NCBI RefSeq assembly: GCF_016863495.1
Contig: NZ_BOOZ01000038.1
Coordinates: 19,403-83,402 of the forward strand
DNA from: Micromonospora andamanensis
GTDB lineage: Bacteria; Actinomycetota; Actinomycetes; Mycobacteriales; Micromonosporaceae
Length of the DNA: 64,000 nt
Direction of reading: 5' to 3'
Under the pieces are notes generated by a model. That model had not been told where the DNA came from. It saw nothing but the letters and a program-made list of their open reading frames with translations, and did not search any database. A program made the position numbers and the translations under genes. The stretch's first letter is position 1, and every line of letters begins with the position of its first letter. Positions 52,748 to 64,000 of this stretch are shown here, in pieces.

Positions 52748-54580
52748 GTCTCCCCCGCCGAGCAGGTGACAGCGACGCTTGAGGTACTGCGGCGGGTCTT
52801 CGGGTACGACGCGTTCCGGGGGTTCCAGCGGGAGGTCATCGACCACGTGGTGGCCGGCGGCGACGCGCTGGTGCTGATGCCCACCGGCGGCGGCAAGTCG
52901 TTGTGCTACCAGATTCCCGCCCTGGTCCGGGACGGTGTCGCAGTGGTGATCTCGCCGCTGATCGCCCTGATGCAGGACCAGGTCGACGCGTTGACCGCGG
53001 TCGGGGTGCGGGCCGGTTTCCTCAACTCCACCCTCGACCCGGACACCCGTCGGCTGGTCGAGGCGGAGTTCGTGGCCGGCGAGATCGACCTGCTCTACCT
53101 CGCGCCGGAGGCGCTGGCCAGCCGGGCCACGCTGAGCTTGCTGGACCGGGGGCGGATCAGCCTGTTCGCCATCGACGAGGCGCACTGCGTGTCGCAGTGG
53201 GGTCACGACTTCCGGCCGGACTACCTGAACCTGTCGATGCTGCACGAACGCTGGCCGGGCGTACCCCGCATCGCGCTCACCGCCACCGCGACGAGCGCCA
53301 CCCGGTCCGAGATCGCCACCCGGCTCAGCCTCACCGCGGCGCGGCACTTCGTGGCCAGCTTCGACCGGCCCAACATCCAGTACCGGATCGTGCCGAAGCG
53401 GGAACCACGCAAGCAACTGCTCGCCCTGCTGCGCGACGAGCACCCCGGCGATTCCGGCATCGTCTACTGCCTGTCGCGGGCCTCGGTGGAGAAGACAGCC
53501 GACTTTCTGGTCGCCAACGGCATCGACGCGCTGCCCTACCACGCTGGTCTCGACGCCGGCACCCGCGCCGCCAACCAGCAGCGCTTCCTGCGCGCCGACG
53601 GCGTGGTGATGGTGGCGACGATCGCCTTCGGGATGGGCATCGACAAGCCCGACGTACGGTTCGTCGCCCACCTCGACCTGCCGAAGTCGGTCGAGGGCTA
53701 CTACCAGGAGACCGGCCGCGCCGGCCGGGACGGGTTGCCGTCGACCGCCTGGCTGGCGTACGGGCTCCAGGACGTGGTGCAGCAACGAAAGATGATCGAC
53801 ACCTCCGAGGGCGACCTGGCGCATCGGCGCAACCTCGCCGCCCACCTCGACGCGATGCTGGCGCTCTGCGAGACGGTCCGCTGCCGCCGCGCGCAACTGC
53901 TGGAGTACTTCGGTGAACCGGCCACCGGCGGCTGCGGCAACTGCGACACCTGCCTGGAGCCACCCGAGTCCTGGGACGGCACGGTGGCCGCGCAGAAGCT
54001 GCTCTCCACCGTCTTCCGGCTGGACCGCGAGCGCAACCAGCGATTCGGCGCCGGGCACTGCATCGACATCCTGCTCGGCCGCGCCACAGACAAGATCACT
54101 CAGCATCGGCACGACTCGTTGACCGTGTTCGGCATCGGCGACGATCTGAGCGAGGCGGAGTGGCGCGGCGTGGTCCGGCAACTGCTCGCCGAGGGGCTGC
54201 TCGCCGTGGAGGGCGACTACGGCACGCTGGCGCTGACCGACGCCAGCGGCGAGGTGCTCGGCCGGCGGCGCACCGTGATGCTGCGCCGCGAGGCGGCACG
54301 CCCGGCGAAGGCGGCCAAGCCCCGGGGCGCGGCCACAGTGGTCGCCGAGCTGCCGGCGGAGGCGGCCGGCACGTTCGAGCGGCTGCGGGCCTGGCGGGCG
54401 GCCACCGCGAAGGAGCAGGGCGTACCCGCGTACGTCATCTTCCACGACGCGACGCTGCGGCAGATCGCGTCCGACGCGCCGTCCTCCCTGGCCGAGCTGT
54501 CCCGGATCAGCGGCGTGGGCGAGAACAAGCTGGCCAAGTACGGCGAGCAACTGCTCGGGGTGCTCGCCGACGCCAGCTGA
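52745..54580 (+). CDS. recQ: RecQ family ATP-dependent DNA helicase
   Basis: A 611-residue 3'-5' helicase. Motif I is MPTGGGKSLCYQIP, the Walker B box is IDEAHCVSQWGHDFRP, motif V is ATIAFGMGIDKPDVR and motif VI is QETGRAGRDG. The RecQ zinc site shows as Cys residues before and within GGCGNCDTC at about residue 400. A winged helix and a C-terminal HRDC domain (about 535-610, ISGVGENKLAKYG) follow, so the full RecQ set is present. It is convergent with uvrC across a hairpin at 54609-54666. Confidence 0.96.
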   Translation: MVSPAEQVTATLEVLRRVFGYDAFRGFQREVIDHVVAGGDALVLMPTGGGKSLCYQIPALVRDGVAVVISPLIALMQDQVDALTAVGVRAGFLNSTLDPDTRRLVEAEFVAGEIDLLYLAPEALASRATLSLLDRGRISLFAIDEAHCVSQWGHDFRPDYLNLSMLHERWPGVPRIALTATATSATRSEIATRLSLTAARHFVASFDRPNIQYRIVPKREPRKQLLALLRDEHPGDSGIVYCLSRASVEKTADFLVANGIDALPYHAGLDAGTRAANQQRFLRADGVVMVATIAFGMGIDKPDVRFVAHLDLPKSVEGYYQETGRAGRDGLPSTAWLAYGLQDVVQQRKMIDTSEGDLAHRRNLAAHLDAMLALCETVRCRRAQLLEYFGEPATGGCGNCDTCLEPPESWDGTVAAQKLLSTVFRLDRERNQRFGAGHCIDILLGRATDKITQHRHDSLTVFGIGDDLSEAEWRGVVRQLLAEGLLAVEGDYGTLALTDASGEVLGRRRTVMLRREAARPAKAAKPRGAATVVAELPAEAAGTFERLRAWRAATAKEQGVPAYVIFHDATLRQIASDAPSSLAELSRISGVGENKLAKYGEQLLGVLADAS

Positions 54581-54608
54581 GTGCCACCCTCCCACATCAA
54601 GATCTGCG

Positions 54609-54666
54609 CAACTTCGGGGATGTTGCTGTCCCAGGCGCTGCGGACACCGCAACATCCCCGAAGTTG
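54609..54666. terminator. inverted repeat between recQ and uvrC
   Basis: Arms 54609-54626 and 54649-54666 are perfect 18-nt complements around a 22-nt loop. The right arm ends next to the uvrC stop codon. The arms contain CAACTTCGGGGATG and its complement. It can terminate both converging transcripts. Confidence 0.75.
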
Positions 54667-56652
54667 TCAGCTTGCGGGAGGTTCGGTGGTGGGGGTAGGC
54701 GCACCGAGCGCGGCCAGGATCGCCTCGGCGGTCCGGCGGCCGACGCCGGGCACCTCGGTGATCTCCTCCACGGTGGCGGCGGACAGGCGTTTCAGCGAGC
54801 CGAAGTGACGCAGCAACGCCTTGCGGCGTACCTCGCCCAGGCCGGGGACACTGTCCAACGCCGAGGTGGTCATCCGCTTGGAGCGGCGCTGCCGGTGGAA
54901 GGTGATGGCGAAGCGGTGCGCCTCGTCGCGGACCCGTTGCAGCAGGTAGAGCCCCTCGGAGGCGCGCGGCAGGATGACCGGGAAGTCGTCGTCGGGCAGC
55001 CAGACCTCCTCCAGCCGCTTGGCCAGGCCGCACAGCGCCACGTCGTCGATGCCCAGCTCGGCGAGGGCCTGCGCGGCGGCGGCGACCTGCGGCGCGCCGC
55101 CGTCGACCACCACCAGCTGCGGTGGGTACGCGAACCTGCGCGGCCGGCCGGTGGTCGGGTCGACGAGCGCGCCGATCCGCGGCTCGTCGCTGCCGTCGGT
55201 CGCGCCCAGTTCAGCCGGGAGGGCGTCGGCTTCGACACCCACCTCACCGGTCTCGGCGCGCGCGTCGAGGTAGCGGGCGAAGCGACGGCGCAGCACCTCG
55301 GACATCGCCGAGAGGTCGTCGGTGGCCCCCCGGATGATGAACCGGCGGTACTCGCTCTTGCGGGGCAGCCCGTCCTCGAAGACGACCATGCTCGCCACCA
55401 CGTCGGTGCCCTGGATCTGCGAGATGTCGAAGCACTCGATGCGCAGCGGCGCCGTCCGCAGGCCGAGCGCTTCGGTGATCTCGTCGAGGGCCTTGCTGCG
55501 GGTGGTGAGGTCACCGGCCCGCCTGAGTTTGTGCCGGGCCAGGGCGTCCTTCGCGTTGCGTTCGACGGTCTCCATCAGGGCCCGCTTGTCGCCGCGCTGC
55601 GGCACCCGCAGGGTCACCCGGCCGCCCCGGTGGGTGGAGAGCCAGTCGGCGAGCGCCTCGGCGTCGGCGGGCAGCTCGGGCACCAGCAGTTCGCGCGGCA
55701 CGTCGGCCTCGCCGTGCTCGCCGCCGTAGACCTGGGTGCAGAAGTGGTGCACCAGGTCACCTGTGGTCAGCTCCTCGGTCTTCTCCACCACCCAGCCGCG
55801 CTGGCCCCGCACCCGGCCACCACGTACGTGGAAAACCTGCACCGCGGCTTCGAGCGGGTCGTCGGCGAAGGCCACCACGTCGGCGTCGGTGCCGTCGCCG
55901 AGCACCACCGTCTGCTTCTCCATCGCCCGGCGCAGCGCGGCGATGTCGTCGCGCAGCCGGGCCGCCCGCTCGAACTCCAACTGCTCGCTGGCCTTAACCA
56001 TCTCGCGTTCCAGTTTGCGGACCATGGTGTCGGTGCGCCCGGCCATGAAGTCGCAGAAGTCGTCGACGATCTCTCGGTGCCGCTCGGCGGAGACGCTGCC
56101 GACGCAGGGGGCCGAGCATTTGCCGATGTAGCCCAGCAGGCAGGGCCGGCCGACCTGACCGGCCCGCTTGAACACCCCGGCGGAGCAGGTGCGGGCCGGG
56201 AAGACCCGCAGCAGCAGGTCGAGCGTCTCGCGGATCGCCCAGGCGTGCGAGTACGGCCCGAAATACCGCACCCCCTTGCGCTTGGCCCCGCGCATCACCT
56301 GGAGCCGGGGATATTCCTCGTCGAGGGTCACCGCCAGGTAGGGGTAGGACTTGTCGTCGCGGTACCGGACGTTGAATCTCGGGTCGTACTGCTTGATCCA
56401 GAGGTATTCGAGCTGGAGCGCCTCGACCTCGGTGCCCACGGTGACCCAGTCGACCGACTCGGCCGTGGTGACCATCTGCTGGGTGCGCTGGTGCAGCCCC
56501 CACAGGTCGGCGAAGTAGGAGTTGAGCCGACTGCGCAGGTTCTTCGCCTTGCCGACGTAGATCACCCGGCCGGTGCCGTCGTAGAAGCGGTAGACCCCCG
56601 GCGCCTCGGGGATCGTGCCCGGCGCGGGCCGGTAGGTCGACGGATCAGCCAC
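54667..56652 (-). CDS. uvrC: excinuclease ABC subunit C
   Basis: A 661-residue nucleotide excision repair nuclease. The GIY-YIG domain is near the start (GVYRFYDGTGRVIYVGKAKN), a UVR motif lies at about 200-235, the RNase H-like second nuclease follows DISQIQGTDVVASMVVFEDG at about 405, and tandem helix-hairpin-helix motifs end the protein (VPGLGEVRRKALL, VPGVGRRTAEAIL). The start is GTG, with TAATCT (56659-56664) 6 nt upstream, so the message may be leaderless. Confidence 0.97.
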   Translation of the reverse strand: MADPSTYRPAPGTIPEAPGVYRFYDGTGRVIYVGKAKNLRSRLNSYFADLWGLHQRTQQMVTTAESVDWVTVGTEVEALQLEYLWIKQYDPRFNVRYRDDKSYPYLAVTLDEEYPRLQVMRGAKRKGVRYFGPYSHAWAIRETLDLLLRVFPARTCSAGVFKRAGQVGRPCLLGYIGKCSAPCVGSVSAERHREIVDDFCDFMAGRTDTMVRKLEREMVKASEQLEFERAARLRDDIAALRRAMEKQTVVLGDGTDADVVAFADDPLEAAVQVFHVRGGRVRGQRGWVVEKTEELTTGDLVHHFCTQVYGGEHGEADVPRELLVPELPADAEALADWLSTHRGGRVTLRVPQRGDKRALMETVERNAKDALARHKLRRAGDLTTRSKALDEITEALGLRTAPLRIECFDISQIQGTDVVASMVVFEDGLPRKSEYRRFIIRGATDDLSAMSEVLRRRFARYLDARAETGEVGVEADALPAELGATDGSDEPRIGALVDPTTGRPRRFAYPPQLVVVDGGAPQVAAAAQALAELGIDDVALCGLAKRLEEVWLPDDDFPVILPRASEGLYLLQRVRDEAHRFAITFHRQRRSKRMTTSALDSVPGLGEVRRKALLRHFGSLKRLSAATVEEITEVPGVGRRTAEAILAALGAPTPTTEPPAS

Positions 56653-56840
56653 ACTCCGAGATTAGTCGCCGCCCCCGACAGCCCGAATCATCCCTGGATG
56701 GCCGTTCTCACCCTGGCCGAGGCCGCACCCCGTCACCCCGATCGACGCCTTCCAATATCGGGCACTGCGGCCTACCATCCAGTAACCGAATGTTCTTCAT
56801 GTAATGATCCCGCCCGATCCCCCGTCCACAGAGGATCGCC

Positions 56841-59800
56841 ATGACCGGTCACCGCCCCCTCCGCCGGCTGCTCGCCGGTGCCACGACCGCCACCGCCGTC
56901 GCCGCCCTGCTCGTCGCGGCCCCGACCACGGCCACCGCCACCCCGACCGACAGCACCGTGACCGCCCTCGCGGCGAACGTCGCGAGCGCCTTCGCCGCCG
57001 ACGACTACTGCCTCGGCGAATGCTCGGAGATCCTGCCGCCCGGCCAGAACGGCAACGCCACACTTGTCGAGATCCTGGGCAACCAGGCCCTCGGCACCCT
57101 GCCCCGACACTCCGCCGACCAGCTCGACAGGTACGCCGACCTCGTCTACGGCTACGCCGGGCTGCGCGAGGACCAGATCGGCACCTTCTTCAATGACGCC
57201 TCCTTCGGCGTCGCGCCCAGCCAGGTGGAGCGCGACTACTCGCCCCGCTCAGACGTGCGGATCGTGCGGGACCGGGCAACAGGCGTACCGCACATCACCG
57301 GTACCACCCGCGCCGGCACCATGTTCGGCGCCGGTTACGCCGGAGCAGAGGACCGGCTGTTCACCATGGACCTGCTGCGGCACGTCGGCCGGGGCACCCT
57401 GACCCCGTTCGCGGGCGGCGCGCCGGGCAACCGGGCGCTGGAGCAGAGCGTCTGGCGCACCTCCCCGTACACCGAGGCCGACCTGGCGGCGCAGGTCGCC
57501 GCGCTGCGGCAGAAGGGTGGCCGCGGTGAGCAGCTCCACGCCGACGTGCAGGAGTACATCGCCGGGGTCAACGCCTACATCCGCACCTGCATGGCCAACC
57601 GCAACTGCCCCGGGGAGTACGTGCTCACCGGGCACCTCGACGCGATCACCAACGCCGGCGGGCCCGAGCCGTTCGTCATGACCGACCTGGTCGCGATCGC
57701 CGGTGTCGTAGGTGGCCTGTTCGGCGGCGGGGGCGGCACCGAGATGCAGTCCGCGCTGGTCCGCATCGCCGCCCGGGCCAAGTTCGGCCCGGTGGAGGGT
57801 GACCGGGTGTGGAACGGCTTCCGGGGGCAGAACGACCCGGAGACCGTGCTGACCCTGCACGACGGGCAGAGCTTCCCGTACGGCGACGCCTCCGCCGACG
57901 CACCCGGCGTGGTGCTGCCGGACGCCGGCTCGGCCCGCGTCGAGCCGGTCCTCACTGACCCGACCGGCTCCGCCACCGCCGCCACGACCTCGAACCGCAG
58001 CTCCGAGCTGGCCGCCGCGCTGTCCGGGCTGACCATCGACCCGGCACACCGGGGCATGTCCAACGCGGCGGTGATTTCCGCCGAGCACTCCACAAGCGGG
58101 CACCCGGTGGCGGTCTTCGGGCCGCAGACCGGCTATTTCTCCCCGCAACTGCTGATGGTTCAGGAGTTGCAGGGTCCGGGCATCAGCGCCCGGGGTGCCG
58201 CCTTCGCCGGACTCAACCTCTACGTCCTGCTCGGCCGGGGCCAGGACTACGCCTGGAGCGCCACCTCCTCCGTGCACGACATCACCGACACGTACGCGGT
58301 GCCGCTCTGCGTCCCTGGCGGTGGCACACCGACCCAGGGCAGCAACCACTACCTGTTCCGTCGCCAGTGCCTGGCGATGGAGGAGCTGTCCCACGTCAAC
58401 AGGTGGAGCCCGACCGTCGCCGACAGCACCGCAGCCGGGTCGTACAAGCTGGTCGCCTGGCGTACGAAGCTCGGCCTGGTGGCCTGGCGGGGCACCGTCG
58501 GCGGGGTGCCGCACGCCTTCACCCAACTGCGCTCCACCTACGGTCGGGAGGCCGACTCCGCCATTGGTTTCCAGATGTACAACGACCCGACCCAGATGGG
58601 CTCCGCCAGCGCGTTCCTCACCTCGGCGAACAACGTCGAGTACGCGTTCAACTGGTTCTACGTCAACTCCACCGAGTCGGCGTACTTCAACTCCGGGCTC
58701 AACCCGGTGCGGGCCGCCGGCACCAACCCGAGCCTGCCGATGAAGGCCGACCGGGCGTACGAGTGGCAGGACTTCGACCCGGACACCGGCACCGCCCGGT
58801 ACGCACCGGCGTCGGCCCACCCGCAGTCGGTCAACCAGGACTACTACGTCAGCTGGAACAACAAGCAGGCCAAGGACTTCGGTGCCGCCGACGGGAACTT
58901 CAGCTTCGGTGCCGTGCACCGCGGGGACCTGCTGGACAAGCCGGTGAAGGCGGCCATCGCGGCGGGTCGGACGTTCGACCGGGCCACGTTGACCGAGCTG
59001 GTGCAGCGGGCCGGGCTGACCGACCTGCGCGGCGCCGAAGTGCTCGGCGAGCTGATCCGGGTGCTGGAGAGCCAGCCGGTGACCGACACCGCCCTGGCCG
59101 CCGAGATCGCCCGGTTGAAGGCGTGGCGGCAGGCCGGCGCGCTGCGGGTGGAGACAACCAAGGGCAGCAAGGTCTACCAGCACGCCGAGGCGATCCGGAC
59201 CCTCGACGCCTGGTGGCCGCTGCTGGTGCGGGGCATGTTCCGCGATCCGCTCGGCGCGGAGCTGTACCAGTCCCTGGTCAACACCCTCCAGGTCAACGAG
59301 TCACCCTCCGGCCACCAGCAGGGCGACGTGTCGAACCTGCCGTCGTCGGCGAACAGCGCCCAGACGCACAAGGGCTCGGCGTTCCAGTACGGATGGTGGG
59401 GCTGGGTCGACAAGGACCTGCGGGCCGTGCTTGGTGACCCGGTCGCCGGAGGGCCGGGGCGTACCTTCTGCGGCAACGGGAACCTGGCCTCCTGCCGGCA
59501 GATCCTGCTCGACACGCTGCGCACGGCGGCTGCCACGCCGGCCGCGCAGACCTATCCGGGCGACTCGACCTGCGCCGCAGGTGACCAGTGGTGCGCCGAC
59601 GCCATCATCCAGTCACCGCTGGGCGGCATCAAGCACGCCACGATCGCCTGGCAGAACCGCCCCACCTACCAGCAGGTGGTGTCGTTCCCCGCCCGACGTG
59701 GCGACGACCTGACGAACCTGGCGGCCGGTCGCCCGGCCACCGCCTCCAGCAGTCAACTGTTCCACGGCCCCGGCCGCGCCGTCGACGGTGACCCGGGCAC

Positions 59801-60095
59801 CCGCTGGGCCAGTTCCTGGTCGGACAACCAGTGGCTGCGGGTGGACCTCGGATCCGTACGCCAGGTGGGTCGGGTGGCCCTGGCCTGGGAGGCGGCGTAC
59901 GCCCGGTCCTACCGGGTGGAGGTCTCCACCGACGGTGCCGCGTGGCGGCAGGTCTGGTCGACAAGCGCCGGGGACGGCGGTACGGACGTGGTCACCTTCA
60001 CCCCGCAGTCGGCCCGGTACGTGCGGATGTACGGGCTGACCCGGGGCACCTCCTACGGCTTCTCGCTCTGGGAGATGTCGGTCCACGCCCAGTGA
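56841..60095 (+). CDS. secreted penicillin acylase family protein with discoidin domain
   Basis: A 1084-residue Ntn-hydrolase of family S45. A signal peptide covers about residues 1-34 (RRLLAGATTATAVAALLVAA, then AxA-like sites). The alpha chain includes VRIVRDRATGVPHITG. The likely nucleophile, exposed by self-cleavage, is Ser407 in RGMSNAAVISAEHS, where the residue before it is Met rather than Gly. Family substrates are amides such as penicillins, acyl-homoserine lactones or lipopeptides. Residues of about 955-1084 form an F5/8 type C (discoidin/CBM32) domain (NLAAGRPATASSS, AVDGDPGTRWASSW), probably for sugar binding. Confidence 0.92.
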   Translation: MTGHRPLRRLLAGATTATAVAALLVAAPTTATATPTDSTVTALAANVASAFAADDYCLGECSEILPPGQNGNATLVEILGNQALGTLPRHSADQLDRYADLVYGYAGLREDQIGTFFNDASFGVAPSQVERDYSPRSDVRIVRDRATGVPHITGTTRAGTMFGAGYAGAEDRLFTMDLLRHVGRGTLTPFAGGAPGNRALEQSVWRTSPYTEADLAAQVAALRQKGGRGEQLHADVQEYIAGVNAYIRTCMANRNCPGEYVLTGHLDAITNAGGPEPFVMTDLVAIAGVVGGLFGGGGGTEMQSALVRIAARAKFGPVEGDRVWNGFRGQNDPETVLTLHDGQSFPYGDASADAPGVVLPDAGSARVEPVLTDPTGSATAATTSNRSSELAAALSGLTIDPAHRGMSNAAVISAEHSTSGHPVAVFGPQTGYFSPQLLMVQELQGPGISARGAAFAGLNLYVLLGRGQDYAWSATSSVHDITDTYAVPLCVPGGGTPTQGSNHYLFRRQCLAMEELSHVNRWSPTVADSTAAGSYKLVAWRTKLGLVAWRGTVGGVPHAFTQLRSTYGREADSAIGFQMYNDPTQMGSASAFLTSANNVEYAFNWFYVNSTESAYFNSGLNPVRAAGTNPSLPMKADRAYEWQDFDPDTGTARYAPASAHPQSVNQDYYVSWNNKQAKDFGAADGNFSFGAVHRGDLLDKPVKAAIAAGRTFDRATLTELVQRAGLTDLRGAEVLGELIRVLESQPVTDTALAAEIARLKAWRQAGALRVETTKGSKVYQHAEAIRTLDAWWPLLVRGMFRDPLGAELYQSLVNTLQVNESPSGHQQGDVSNLPSSANSAQTHKGSAFQYGWWGWVDKDLRAVLGDPVAGGPGRTFCGNGNLASCRQILLDTLRTAAATPAAQTYPGDSTCAAGDQWCADAIIQSPLGGIKHATIAWQNRPTYQQVVSFPARRGDDLTNLAAGRPATASSSQLFHGPGRAVDGDPGTRWASSWSDNQWLRVDLGSVRQVGRVALAWEAAYARSYRVEVSTDGAAWRQVWSTSAGDGGTDVVTFTPQSARYVRMYGLTRGTSYGFSLWEMSVHAQ

Positions 60096-60149
60096 GGCCA
60101 CCGGGCGCGGCCGGGACGACCCCGTCCCGGCCGCGCCCGGCGGGTGGCC
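60096..60149. terminator. bidirectional hairpin terminator
   Basis: Inner arms 60101-60117 and 60124-60140 are perfect 17-nt complements with a 6-nt loop. Outer GGCCAC (60096-60101) and GTGGCC (60144-60149) can extend the stem. It sits exactly between the convergent acylase and Rieske genes. Confidence 0.8.
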
Positions 60150-60653
60150 TCAGGCCAGCGCGATCTGGTCGCCGTCGACCTTGATGTTCTTGGCCGGCAG
60201 CGGGGTGGTGGCCGGGCCCGCCTTGACCGAGCCGTCCTCGATGGAGAACTTGCTGCCGTGGCAGGTGCAGTTGATGGTGCCGCCGTCGACGTTCGACACC
60301 GGGCAACCCTGATGGGTGCAGATCGGATCGAACCCCTTGAAGTCACCCGCGCTGGGCTGAGTGATCACCACGCCCTGGGCGGCGAAGACCGCGCCGCCGC
60401 CGACCGGGATGTCGGTGGTCCGCGCCAGTGACTGGGCCCCCGCACGGTCCCCGCCACCGGCGTCACCGGTGTCGGTGACCTGCGGTCCGGGGCTGGGCGC
60501 CGCGCCGTCGTCGCCCTCGCCGCCGCAGGCGGCCAGCACCACCGCCGCGCCGACCGCTCCCGCGCCGGTGAGCATCGCCCGGCGGGTACGCACTCCAGGC
60601 CCGACCGGCACCTGATCGTCGCTCATGTCAGCGCTGCGCTGCGGCTCGCTCAT
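60150..60653 (-). CDS. Rieske (2Fe-2S) lipoprotein
   Basis: A 167-residue exported Rieske protein. The N-terminus carries a twin-arginine-like RTRRAMLTG followed by a hydrophobic stretch and lipobox VLAACGG, so it is probably a Tat-exported lipoprotein anchored at about Cys43. After a Gly/Pro/Asp-rich linker the Rieske ligands are in CTHQGCPVSN and CTCHGSKFS. It could be an electron carrier on the outer membrane face; the partner is unknown. An in-frame ATG at 60626 is an alternative start. Confidence 0.92.
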   Translation of the reverse strand: MSEPQRSADMSDDQVPVGPGVRTRRAMLTGAGAVGAAVVLAACGGEGDDGAAPSPGPQVTDTGDAGGGDRAGAQSLARTTDIPVGGGAVFAAQGVVITQPSAGDFKGFDPICTHQGCPVSNVDGGTINCTCHGSKFSIEDGSVKAGPATTPLPAKNIKVDGDQIALA

Positions 60654-60817
60654 GCCTCGCCCTTCCGTCGGTCACTCCGGTGCATGATCTGTGGCTACTC
60701 TCCCTGCACGCACCACTCTGCCCGGCGGTTCACCCGATCGGCCACCCGAGCGCGCCGTCCGACCGCCGGACATCCGCCGACCGCCGCGTGCCGGTCGGCG
60801 GTCGACTTCCCGCCCCG

Positions 60818-63760
<2,943 letters not shown>

Positions 63761-64000
63761 GGTCCGTGTACTCCCGGGTGAGAACGAAGAGGAAGATCTG
63801 TCCGCTTTTGTGGTGAGCCCAGCGGTTGTGCCAGCGCGGAGAGTGCGCCCCGGCAACTGTAGACCCGACCTCCGACAACTTCCCCCACCCGCGCATCCCA
63901 CCCCCGCTCCCCACCCACCCCACCACCCCCCGACCGCCGCCGATCATGCAGTTGTGGCACGTCACGAAGCGGACAAACCATTGCGTACCAACCACCACAA

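Noticed and set aside
52646..55033. 795-codon minus-strand open frame over recQ
   Set aside because: recQ has all helicase motifs on the plus strand, and the minus frame has none.

Overview
The window is high-GC DNA with actinobacterial gene families throughout: RbpA, WhiA, OpcA, acVLRF1, and a sufR-sufBDCSU operon with an internal Rieske ferredoxin. Gene order and intergenic style suggest a filamentous actinomycete, most likely Micromonosporaceae. That placement is inference; no rRNA or other marker is present.

Layout. (1) 1-4.5 kb: a small helix-turn-helix protein, an ABC-F ATPase, a neutral zinc metallopeptidase, an acVLRF1 ribosome-rescue hydrolase and a LysE exporter. (2) 4.9-11.7 kb, minus strand: a translationally coupled Fe-S assembly operon, sufR-sufB-sufD-Rieske ferredoxin-sufC-sufS-sufU-DUF59. 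It is divergent from ctaA (heme A synthase). ctaB lies at 14.4-15.3 kb, and two poorly known genes lie between ctaA and ctaB. (3) 15.6-22.7 kb, plus strand: transketolase, transaldolase, zwf, opcA and pgl, the pentose phosphate block, closed by a hairpin at 22.74 kb. (4) 22.96-44.69 kb: an accessory region that looks like a biosynthetic gene cluster without NRPS or PKS genes. (5) 44.7-51.8 kb, minus strand: the core block rapZ-yvcK-whiA-gap-pgk-tpiA-secG-rbpA. (6) 52-64 kb: a membrane-anchored hypothetical, recQ, uvrC, a secreted penicillin-acylase-family enzyme with a discoidin domain, a Rieske lipoprotein and uvrA.

The accessory region is the main point of interest. It holds three ATP-grasp ligases, two Gfo/Idh/MocA oxidoreductases (one with an extra C-terminal domain), a nucleotide-sugar 6-dehydrogenase, two DegT aminotransferases, a xylose-isomerase-like TIM barrel, an M20 hydrolase and an Ldh2-type dehydrogenase. 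It also holds the last four steps of tryptophan synthesis (trpF, trpC, trpB, trpA) without trpE, trpG or trpD, a stand-alone B3/B4 (PheRS editing-like) domain, a MocR/PdxR regulator and two exporters. From the sugar dehydrogenase to the B3/B4 gene, eleven genes run with mostly 4-nt stop/start overlaps, so they probably form one transcript. The content suggests a small amide-linked molecule built from an amino-uronic acid and amino acids, possibly tryptophan or an analogue, joined by ATP-grasp ligases. This is inference; I do not recognise the product.

Regulatory features read from the sequence include several genes whose start codon lies 6-7 nt after a TANNNT -10 box (likely leaderless mRNAs), long perfect hairpins between convergent genes, and a shared 10-mer in the sufR/ctaA promoter region.
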